The notes under the pieces were generated by a model, which was given only the letters and a program-made list of their open reading frames with translations, searched no databases and was not told the origin of the DNA. DNA of 64,000 nucleotides from Drosophila pseudoobscura (taxonomy: Eukaryota; Arthropoda; Insecta; Diptera; Drosophilidae): NCBI RefSeq assembly GCF_009870125.1, contig NC_046679.1, positions 3,162,001 through 3,226,000 of the forward strand, read 5' to 3'. Positions within the stretch are counted from its first letter, which is position 1; the number at the start of each line of letters is the position of its first letter. The translations under genes were made by a program, and so were the position numbers. Positions 47,101 to 59,100 of this stretch are shown here, in pieces.

Positions 47101-50100
47101 ACTCGCTGTCTGCGACGGCCTAGAAGACGCCGCCACGGATCCGGACCGAGATTTTGTAGCATAGTGTAGTTTTAATTGTAATTTTTCTTGTTCTTTAAGC
47201 ACTTATATTCTTTAACTCTGAGGTACAGTCCTACCTCGCTAGGCCAGTTCCCAAAACGAAATTTATTTTTCGGGTTGGAGACTTAACGATGTAATCATAA
47301 AATAACCGACTACAAAAGAAAACCTTTTCATACCCCCCCCTATTTCCCAATCCCCCTCCGATTTGGGCACACACTAACAGGGTCTCCACAGCTCCACCAT
47401 GAAAGGCGCCTTTCAGCGAGGGACCACTGTATGCAAGCCGTAAGTGAACCCATTTTAATATTCTCCTTTGCGCTTGTATTCGTTCAAATCTAAAACGCAT
47501 GCGCAGCGGCCAGCCGCTGCTGATAAGAGAGCGCAACGCTTGCGTTCCACACGCTCGAAGCTTTTCGGTCTCTTCGGTGCCAATGCTGCTAAGCTTGCAT
47601 TGCTCGCATTCCCTGCATTCTTTTAATGCATGGAAACGTAGCCAAGCAATACACTAACCAACATAGAAAAAAAATCTCCTCAACCCAGAAAAATTTTTAA
47701 TAAATTTATAATGTTAAATTAAATTTCGTTTTGGCTCACCATTGCTGATCGCTGGTATGACCCCTGCTGCTTTTGAATAATTTTTTTTATTTTTATTTTT
47801 TTTGCCTTTATACATACCTAATTTACTTAATTCTAATATCTTATATTATATTATATATTATCTAATTATACTCCACCATTTATATATACCTATATCTATA
47901 AAAATTTTTTTTTGTGATTAAGCCTCCTATTTTTTTTCGCATTTCATTAATTTTTTTTTTGAGTTGCCTGCTGATGGTAGTGCAAGACTAGCATTATGTT
48001 AAGAAGTGAACCTTTGTTTGTTAGTTTGGATTGAAGCAAAATGTTTATGATGAATTACCAAGAAATATATTGAAGTTTACTAGCAATGAACATGGAGTAG
48101 ACTTAGAATTTTCCTAGGGACAGGGTGACCTAATGGGGTAGGGTAAGAAAATTAGGGATTTCCAGAACCTTCGCACCCCTGGAAATCATGGAAGGGTGGG
48201 TATAGAATCGTGTGGGTCGACTTCCATCGCAAGACCTCACGCCCGCGAGAGTTTGGAACACGCCGACGAAAGCCCCTGGTACTTTCGGGTACACCCTATA
48301 ATTGTGCCATGTAATGTCCGTTATGCTCGGAATAGGCATAGTGTTGTTTTCGGAGTTCGCTCCCTGTAGAGTCACGGGATTCTAATATTTTAAAGTTTAT
48401 GTAGTAGGAGTCGAGACGCGGTCAAACGAACCCCCCCCAAGTTACCGAATGAGCACGGAACCAAAGAATCCCCACCGGCCGTGACCTCGACATCCCCTCC
48501 AATCCATCCCCTACTCACGTATAGAAATATATCGTGGCGAAAATGTTACATAAATTTTTGGCGCCCAACGTGGGGCAGGGTTTTTCCAATGCTAGCTACT
48601 GTCTATACCCAGTTGGACGCGAGGGTGTAACGTTGTTACATAAATTTTGGCGCCCAACGTGGGTCCCTAGCAAAAGTTATAGTGACAGTAGAAAGTATTG
48701 GTCACTTTAGCAACAAAATCAGCTATTGGCTCGTCCCACCTATTGCTCGTTTGTATTCATATGCTTAATGCTGACTTTAGTTTTCTCTAAACGATCTGGT
48801 CATTGCTCCGATACAATTTCAGAATATTGCGGATTCTGCTTGGATCCTAATACTGGTTGTTCCTCTGAGTTTTATTGTGAAGTCGTCGAGTCTACGACGA
48901 AGGGAAGCTTAAGTGATAATCCGGAATTAAGAAAGTAGTTCCCAGGGTGACGCATCCTGTCGGGCTAGTCAAACTTGTTGTCTGGAATATGTATATATGC
49001 TGCTTGCGTATTCATACCGAACAAGCGAGATTGGTTTAGGTCGCGTCCTTCAAGCTACAGTTAATTCAGCGGAGATTAGTTTCAATAGATTGAAGTGTGA
49101 GGTTGATTCGGATTTGGTATTGTTACTCTTTGCGCATAGCATACGGTTGCATACAATTGCAGAATATTGCATATTTGGTTTAGGCCGGATATCAGTACTG
49201 ATTGTCCCTGTACGGGTGATGGAAGCACAGAGATTGCGGTCCCAGATTTGGTCTTCACTCATACCCTTACCATTGGCGGGTATTATTCCAGTGGCAGCGG
49301 TGGCTGCATATGGTTGTCTGGAACTAGCGCGTATGCTGCTTGCGTACCCTTGCCGAATCATATGTGGACACTTAAACCAGTGCACTGATACTAAGACAAT
49401 GCAAATTAGAAACCATAGCCCAAACAAAATCCATTCTTTTGTCGCTGTTCCAAAGATTCGCAACTCCTATCCCTATCTTATTATGTCACCCATTAAATGT
49501 CACCCTAGGAAAAATTTGGTAGAATATAGAAAACAAATAATAATAAAAAAATTATAAAAAAAAAATGCCGCTGCGACATAGTCCTCCGCACAACAATCCG
49601 CTGAGTTCGGAAAACTTTTGCGGCATTTGTTGCTCCGAAATGTCCAATACTCAGCCGTGTTTTTGTACTCCGTGCAATCACGTTTTCCATAAAGCATGTC
49701 TGGAAGAATGGTTCCCTCATCACGAGGAGTGTCCGAACTGTAGCCGAGTATGTACGTTATCTCAAGCAAAACTCGTTGTTGGCAATTGTTCTCCAAACAA
49801 GCCGCAGCCGGAGCCAACAGAATTACCCGGTCCCTCGGGAATTACTACTCGAAGTCTCGCCAAAGCTTTGGAGGTCGCACAGACCCCGGCAAATGGACAT
49901 TTTCAGCCAGAGACGGGAAAGATATCCGAGGGAAATGGCAAGAATACCCAATTGAGCCAAATTCCAACTGTAGGTTCAGTCCCGGTAGAACGAACCAATA
50001 GACCCACTCGGTCCAAAAGAATTCGAGCACCAGCCAAAAAGCAGGTCCCGAAGATCCCGCCAGGTCGATCTTCCGGTCCGGAAGTAGTGTGTTTGTCGGG

Positions 50101-53100
50101 ATTGGATGCTAGCCATAGCTCCAACCAGACTGAAGCTCCGTCAGCTAATGTCGCCACGCACTCTAGCCCTTGGGAAGCACCCAATGCACGGACAGCCCCT
50201 CCAAGCCAGGGGTTGGACTTGGATGTCCTCCAACAGATAATTGAGCGCACTGTGGCCAGAGCCATATCCACTTTGCACATTCAGCCGCCAGCGAGTCCGC
50301 AGGAAGGGTATGCGAGGCCAAATATCCCAACACCAGTTTCATGTATAAACAGCATGACTAGCCTGCGAGCGGCCAAGACGGCCAACATTATGCAAAAGTG
50401 GAATGTTCCTTTTGATGGTTCTACCGAAGGTTTAGGGGTAGAAGAATTCATTTACCGAGTCAAAACATTAACCGATGAAACCTTGGATAGCGATTTTCTC
50501 GGCCTTTGCAAACATTTGCACATCTTGCTGGTTGGCAAAGCGCGCGATTGGTATTGGAGATACCACAAGCAGGTAGATCGCATCGTTTGGACAGAATTTT
50601 GTGCAGCTCTTAGACAACAATATAAAGACTATCGTTCTGAGTTTATGAGCAAGGAATTGATTCGAGCTCGAAAGCAACACGTCGGAGAATCCTTCGTCGC
50701 TTTTCACGACGCCGTGGCTGGTCTTATAGATAAATTTGGAATTAAAATGGCGGAAGAGGAATTAATAGAAATCTTAAAAGCAAATTTGCTTCCCGAAACC
50801 CGTCACAAAATCTTATATCAGTCCATTAGCTCAGTTGGTCAATTGAGAAGATTAGTACAGATGCATGAAAATCTAGTGCAGGAGTTACAGAAATCTGACA
50901 AGTCTCGGCCACCGGTCGGCCGCCGGTCGATACATAGTCTGGAGGAATCGCGCCCTGAAAGCGATCAAGAAGAGTATGAGGATATCAGCGTAGAGGCCAT
51001 TCAAAGTTCGACGGCTAAGCGTTCTTGTTGGAATTGTGAGGAGCTTGGACATGTGTGGGAAAATTGTATGGCAGATAGGCGGATATTTTGTTACGGCTGT
51101 GGAGCTCCGAATGTTTATAAGCCGCAGTGCCAAACATGCATTCGTAGAGCTTCGGAAAACCGTCAGAAGGGTGCACCCAACAACAGCAGGATGCCCCCAA
51201 AAAACCACCATTAATCTTGCCCGTTGACTTAGAGGGAGACAAGAAGAGTTTGGCTTCTTGTTGGGAGAAAAGAAAGGAAACGAATACGATCGTAAAGAGA
51301 AGTTGTCGGTTTTTACCCTATCCCGAACGGATTCATAAATATTTAGAGGTTCGAAACAGAATTTTTAATGAAAAACCACATGAAGCCCCAAAACGAATCC
51401 AGCGTTTAAGAAAATATTATGATAATGTCAAAAAGAACCGTAGACTGTTAGTTTCCGCTATTATTAATAGTCCCAAGGATATGCGCAGTTATGCCGAAGT
51501 ATCCTTTCTGGGTCGAACAGAACAGGGGCTGTTAGACACCGGCGCAAGTATCAGCTGTATAGGTGCGGAAGTAGCTCAGACTGATTTTTCATCCTTTTCT
51601 GAATATAAACTAATAAACGCCACTGCAAAAACTGCAGATGGCCAAAGTCAACAGATAATGGGGGTATTAAATGTCATCATGCGATATCGAACTATCGAGA
51701 AACCCATGAAGTTATATATAATTCCATCCCTGACACAAAATCTAATCCTAGGTCACGATTTTTGGAGATCCTTTTCGCTGGCCCCAGACATCATTGCAGC
51801 TGTCGAGATAAGCTCGAAAGACGATGAGGCAGCCGAACCAGATCCCTTACGGTATCCTTTAACGACGCAGCAAAACCAACAACTTGAGGTAGTTAAACAG
51901 TTATTTCCCAACGCGACGGCGGGACTAGGGCGTACGGCCTTGCTTAAGCATCATATCGATGTAGGTCAGGCCGCCCCCGTAAAACAACGCTTTTACCCGG
52001 TTAGCCCAGCTGTGGAAAAGTTGCTTTATGCTGAGGTAGATCGCATGCTTCAACTAGGCGTTATCGAACCGTCATCCAGTGCTTGGAGTTCGCCGATGCG
52101 ACTGGTTCTCAAGCCCAACAAAGTCCGTCTGTGTCTCGATGCTCGAAGACTGAATGAAGTCACCCGTAAGGATGCCTACCCATTACCAAGTATCGATGGT
52201 ATTTTTGCCCGGTTGCCCAAGGCAAATATCATAACCAAGCTGGACCTAAAAGATGCATATTGGCAGATCGAACTCTCTGAGGATGCCAAGGCACTAACTG
52301 CTTTTACGGTCCCGGGAAGGCCTTTATATCAGTTTAAGGTTATGCCTTTTGGTCTGTGTAACGCTCCATCCACTATGTGTCGTTTGATGGATGAGATCAT
52401 TCCCCCGGATTTGCGTTACTGCGTCTTTGGATACTTGGACGATCTCTGCATCGTATCAGCAGATTTCTCTTCCCATCTAGCCGTGCTGGTACGACTCGCT
52501 GAACAGTTCAGAAAAGCCAACCTGACTCTGAATATTAAGAAGAGTCAGTTCTGTGTCACCAGCGTCAATTATCTTGGATACGTCATCAGTAATGGATGTA
52601 TTTGCACTGATCCCTCCAAAGTAGCTTGCATAGTGAACTGGCCACCGCCAAGGAATCTCAAACAGGTTCGCGGCTTTCTTGGGGTCTGCGGCTGGTACCG
52701 TAGATTCATCCAGAATTTCTCTGAGCTATCCTGTCCTATCACCGAGCTTCTTTCTAACAAAAAGAAATTTATTTGGACCCCGGAAGCACAAGTCGCAATG
52801 GACTCTTTAAAAACCGTGTTGACTTCTGCTCCAGTGCTCGAAAACCCAGACTTCGAACAGAAATTTTTCCTCCACTGTGATGCTAGTGATTTTGGTATAG
52901 GAGCCGTGCTCGTGCAATTGGTGGATCTGCAGGAAAAGCCAATTGCGTTTATGTCGAAAAAACTAAGTCGTGCGCAACGTAATTATAGCGTTACGGAGCG
53001 CGAGTGCTTGGCCGTAATTCTGGCCATCGAAAAGTTCCGTTGCTATCTGGAACTGCAGGAATTCGAAGTGGTTACCGATCATTCCAGTTTGTTGTGGCTA

Positions 53101-56100
53101 ATGCGCCAGCAAAACGTGTCGGGGAGGTTAGCTCGATGGATTTTTAGATTACAGCAATTTAAATTCTCGATATCGCACCGAAAAGGAAAAGATCACATTG
53201 TCCCCGATGCTCTTTCCCGATTACATGAACCGGAAGTATCCGCAGTAGTGAGGAGTCCTGTGATAGATCTCGAATCCGATGCCTTTCAGGATGAGAGCTA
53301 CCAACAGTTAAAAGAACAGTATCAGAAAAATTCCTCTCAACTGCCCGATCTGAAGATAAACGACCAATTTCTGTACATTCGAACCGAACACGCAGATGGA
53401 AAGGCAGGGCAAGACAGTCGAACTTGGAAGTTATGGGTTCCCGAGCGACTGAAGACCGACGTTCTTAAACAAGCTCATGACAATCCTACTTCTGCGCACG
53501 CCGGCATGCAAAAGACCATAGAAAAAGTTCGAAGAAATCTGTTTTGGCCCGGTTTAGCTAAAGATGTTCGAGAGTATATTCGTAGTTGCGAGGTGTGCAA
53601 AGCATGCAAAGCTCCTAACTATACTCTGCGGCCACCCATGGGTAACCACATACCAACTTGTCGACCCTTTCAACGATTATACATAGATCTGCTTGGACCT
53701 TATCCACGCAGCAAAAATGGACATGTGGGGTTGCTAATTGTTCTAGATCACTTCAGTAAATACCATTGGCTACACCCCCTGAAGAAATTTACTTCCGTAG
53801 TAATCCAAGAATTTCTGCTAAAGCATATCTTTCATGCATATGGGGTGCCTGAAACTATTGTTAGCGACAATGGAAAACAATTCAAAGCTACAGAATTCAA
53901 CGCATTCTTGACACAGCTGGGAATTAAACATATGTACACGGCACTATACTCTCCCCAAAGTAATGCGGCGGAACGAGTAAATCGTTCATTGTTAGCTGCC
54001 GTGCGAGCATATCTTCAGCAGGATCAGACATACTGGGATCAGCATCTTTCAAGTATATCTTGTTCGCTGCGATCGTCACTACATCAGTCCTTAGGTTGTT
54101 CACCATATCGAGCCCTGTTTGGCTTAGATATGCTCACTCATGGGACGGATTATAAGCTGCTGAAGGATTTAGACTTGCTGGAAGAACCCATTGTCCCGGT
54201 AGCTAGGTCAGACAATTTAGCTCTAATTCGAAAAGATATACAGGGAAATATTAAGAAAGCGTATGAGCGCAACGTGGCTCAATACAATTTACGAGCCAAG
54301 CCTGTGTCGTTCCGAGAAGGTCAGGAAGTATTTCACCGAAATTTTTCCTTGAGCAAATTCACGCAAAACTTTAATGCCAAATTGGCTCCTAAATTTCTGA
54401 AATGTCGCGTGCGGAAAAGACTGGGTAATTGTTTCTACCTCTTGGAAAATCTGCAGGGCCGAGAAATAGGAACCTTTCATGCGAAAGACATTCGATCCTG
54501 ATTCCCGCTAATATTCCGTCTAACGGTGGCATATTATCGGGTGGTGTAACGGTTGCGGTTGGACAATACCGATTCAAAATAGGTTATCGCTATGGTGCTC
54601 GGATATCGCATGCAATAACCTTGGGCCAATTAGCGCTGCAGGGCATAGTATAGTTGGGGTGGGTGCAAGCAAGCTCGAGGTAGGGAACAGCTGAGCTGAG
54701 CTGCCGTAAGTGCTGTGCAGCGCATCGCAACGGAGCTTTCGAAGCCGAGCTTTAAGATCGGTAAGCTCGTATTTAAGCAGTGCAAAAGCACCAGAACGTT
54801 CTCTTTTGAAAATTTGAATCTGTGCAGCCGGTGGCTATCGCCGCTTCGGGAAAGAAAAAAATATATAACTAAATCGACCACGTGTAATCCCAACATAAAA
54901 GAAAAGTAAGAAAGTACAACCCGAATAAGTGCCCCAAAGACAAACCGAGAATAAATAAAACGTAACGGGGAAAGTCCCACACGGTGGGCGCGCCGCAGAA
55001 ATCGGGCGACAATTAATAACCGTGCGCCGAGAAAAGTGGCAAGTGTTGTTCTTGGTGCAAACCCGTGCGTCCCACAACTCGGCCAGGAGCACCCAACACT
55101 CGTGTCTCCGTGGAAAAAGCCCGGAAAAACCGGTATGTAAAAGTGCCCTGTAGGGAAAATTTAGATTTTTTTTCTGAGCCTCGTGGTTTTGGTTCTGTTT
55201 CGCCCATAGGGCCCTGGCCCCGAGCGGTAGCCACCCGGCTCTCCCAAAGTTCTGCCCCACCCACACCAAACTCCCACCCTTGACGGGAGTACTCTTCGGA
55301 GTCGACCTTGGTGTGGGGCCGGATTTTTGTTCCCCTTTTGGAGTCGAGGAAGCATCCACCTGCCCGGTGACATAACCTCCACCGGCCCTAACCCTTGCGC
55401 CATATCTAACGTACGCGCATAGAGGGCATCGAGGGCATCGAGGGCATCGAGGGCATAGAGATTACCCCCCCTCCCTATGCGCCGCTAACTCGCTGTCTGC
55501 GACGGCCTAGAAGACGCCGCCACGGATCCGGACCGAGATTTTGTAGCATAGTGTAGTTTTAATTGTAATTTTTCTTGTTCTTTAAGCACTTATATTCTTT
55601 AACTCTGAGGTACAGTCCTACCTCGCTAGGCCAGTTCCCAAAACGAAATTTATTTTTCGGGTTGGAGACTTAACGATGTAATCATAAAATAACCGACTAC
55701 AAAAGAAAACCTTTTCATACCCCCCCCTATTTCCCAATCCCCCTCCGATTTGGGCACACACTAACAGGGTCTCCACAGCTCCACCATGAAAGGCGCCTTT
55801 CAGCGAGGGACCACTGTATGCAAGCCGTAAGTGAACCCATTTTAATATTCTCCTTTGCGCTTGTATTCGTTCAAATCTAAAACGCATGCGCAGCGGCCAG
55901 CCGCTGCTGATAAGAGAGCGCAACGCTTGCGTTCCACACGCTCGAAGCTTTTCGGTCTCTTCGGTGCCAATGCTGCTAAGCTTGCATTGCTCGCATTCCC
56001 TGCATTCTTTTAATGCATGGAAACGTAGCCAAGCAATACACTAACCAACATAGAAAAAAAATCTCCTCAACCCAGAAAAATTTTTAATAAATTTATAATG

Positions 56101-59100
56101 TTAAATTAAATTTCGTTTTGGCTCACCATTGCTGATCGCTGGTATGACCCCTGCTGCTTTTGAATAATTTTTTTTATTTTTATTTTTTTTGCCTTTATAC
56201 ATACCTAATTTACTTAATTCTAATATCTTATATTATATTATATATTATCTAATTATACTCCACCATTTATATATACCTATATCTATAAAAATTTTTTTTT
56301 GTGATTAAGCCTCCTATTTTTTTTCGCATTTCATTAATTTTTTTTTTGAGTTGCCTGCTGATGGTAGTGCAAGACTAGCATTATGTTAAGAAGTGAACCT
56401 TTGTTTGTTAGTTTGGATTGAAGCAAAATGTTTATGATGAATTACCAAGAAATATATTGAAGTTTACTAGCAATGAACATGGAGTAGACTTAGAATTTTC
56501 CTAGGGACAGGGTGACCTAATGGGGTAGGGTAAGAAAATTAGGGATTTCCAGAACCTTCGCACCCCTGGAAATCATGGAAGGGTGGGTATAGAATCGTGT
56601 GGGTCGACTTCCATCGCAAGACCTCACGCCCGCGAGAGTTTGGAACACGCCGACGAAAGCCCCTGGTACTTTCGGGTACACCCTATAATTGTGCCATGTA
56701 ATGTCCGTTATGCTCGGAATAGGCATAGTGTTGTTTTCGGAGTTCGCTCCCTGTAGAGTCACGGGATTCTAATATTTTAAAGTTTATGTAGTAGGAGTCG
56801 AGACGCGGTCAAACGAACCCCCCCCAAGTTACCGAATGAGCACGGAACCAAAGAATCCCCACCGGCCGTGACCTCGACATCCCCTCCAATCCATCCCCTA
56901 CTCACGTATAGAAATATATCGTGGCGAAAATGTTACAGAATTCGCCACAAAAACAGGGGAAAGAGGAGGAGGAGGGGGAGCAGGAGTGGTGCCTCAACAG
57001 AACCTGCGTAATTGATGAAGCCTCCCGCTGTGGACACTGACTGAGCACTGGACCCTGTCCGCACAATCCTTGGCCGGTGGTCGGTCAGCAGCGGCTTGGC
57101 TTGAATGTTTTCCCAATAGTTTTTTGGCAGCAAGCTGTTGCACTGGGGGACGGTCGATGCTACAAGGAAAGCCCACGAAATGGAGGAGATGGGAAATCCA
57201 AAATTCAAATCGCTTTTGTAATTGAGTCACGTAAATCAGTTGCAGCGGCCGCCAGTCAACAAAAGCCCGAAATCGCATTACAAGCGAAAGTAAAAGGGAC
57301 AAAGAGAGAGGAGGAGAGGCAGAGAGACAGAGATGTGGCACGTGACACAAATGCACACAAGCCCACGTATACTCTGTATCCCTCTCTTTCTCTCTGACAA
57401 CCGCAGTGACAGCAACGCAACGCAACGTAAGCGGCTAACAACTCTGCCCCTCCGCTGATCCCCTAACCAACCCCCTACCACCACCCCTCACCCTCACCCT
57501 TTTGCCACTTGTCTAAAATCCGCGCAAAAGTTTGTTATGCAAAAGCGTTGACAACTCAACGACGTTGACGACAGAGCAAAAATAAAAAAAATAAAAATAA
57601 TTGAAAAAGAGATTTTCATATAATTGGTCGTCTCACCGCCACCCCTAGGGCAAGGGGCAGTTGCACGTTCCTGCCGGTTACTTGCGTCAAGAGTTTACTT
57701 TGAGTTATGTTTAGCGGAAATTAAATTTAAATGTCAGCCGAAGGCCGGGCGCTTTGGCAGGCGGCCATCTTTGAATGACGCCCACTAATCAGCTTAATTG
57801 CGCTCGGTTTGGCGATCCAACGGGACGATGGGACGATAGGAACGTTCATGGTGGGATGTTGCCAAGGAGATGAAGCCAAAAATAAATAAAGCTAACTCAC
57901 AATACAGTAAATTCCAGGAGGTTTTTTCCAGCCAAAGGATCTACTTTAAACAGATATCTGAGGCTGATGATATCTCCAGCAAGATACAAAATTATTAATT
58001 AATGCAATATTAAATTTCAATTGCCACCGGACTTGGGGCTCAGGCCGCGTAAAACATTCCAAAGTCCGGGAGAAACTTCCGCAGGATTATGACTGGTCGA
58101 GTGACTGGCTTTCACTGGATCTTGCTGCCGCCTACACCATTGTTGTCGGTGTTAGCCGTAGACCAAGGCCGGGCCCCCGAAGGGGAGGGAGTGGGAGGGG
58201 CGGGGCGGGGGATACTATAATAACAGCTGTCAGCCGGCATGTCCTGGCCTTTGCTTAAGCCTCGCAGTGGCGTACTCGCGAACGCACTCCCGCAACCCGC
58301 AATTATTTTCCCATAAGAAAATGTCAGTAAAGTTTTCCCTGCGCAGTTTCCTCTCCTGGCAGCTGCGACCAGGCCGAAGCCGCAGGAGCCACAAAAGTGC
58401 TCCACAGATAGACAGAGACAGAGACGGAGGGAAATAGGAAAGGGGCGGGGACGGGTGAAAACTTTGTGCGTGTGAAATTTTGCGACCGCGAAGACCAAAG
58501 AAGGGACGCCAGTACTTTGGTGGACGGACGGACCACGATTGCAGCACGGCTCACACAACGGACACTTTGGCAGAGAGTTTGGCGAAGAGGAGTCGCCGGC
58601 AGAGAGGGGAGAGGGGGGCAACGGGGCAGAGGAGTCGTTGAAGCCGGGCACAAGAAAGTGAAATTAAACTTATATTGTAGCCGGGATAAAACTTCGGCGG
58701 CAAGAGCGCGCGAACATTAAAACCAATGACAGGCAACTGACTGCAGCTGGGATCCCAAGAACAAGCACAAGAGGAGTGCGAGCTGGGACACGAGACTCCT
58801 GCCGCTCTTCCTGGAGTATCCTTGAGATGTCAGCAAGCTCTCAGTGTCTTACACACTCGTCGACACTGAGCACAGTCGTTTATTGCTAAGCACATTCCTC
58901 CAGCTCCAGCTCCTGCTCATTCCCCAAGCCGAAACTGACTCGCATTCGCATTTGGACGGATCCTGCTCGACAGCTGCTAAAACTTCTTGTATTTCTCCTT
59001 TTTGTCCTGGCGTAATTCGCCTGAAATAAGATTTCTTCTGTGGCAGCTCAACGCGGTCGCAATTGCAGGCTAATTAAAAATTTGTCATACTAATTAAACG

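Larger units (their letters stand above)
46158..56937 (+). mobile_element. Complete LTR retrotransposon 2, gypsy superfamily, Osvaldo/Ulysses-like (10,780 bp)
   Basis: Two LTRs of exactly 2393 bases (46158-48550 and 54545-56937) flank a tRNA-Lys primer site, a 1-kb leader, gag and pol, and GAAT is duplicated at the insertion point. I found no difference between the LTRs and all incidental frames recur with the offset 8387, so the insertion is very young. There is no env: only 43 bases separate the pol stop from the 3' LTR. It shares RING-Gag, C4 motif, frameshift position, primer tRNA and LTR-start context with the element at 1-9521 but is clearly a different family. It lies antisense in a FAM20 intron. 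Confidence 0.97.
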
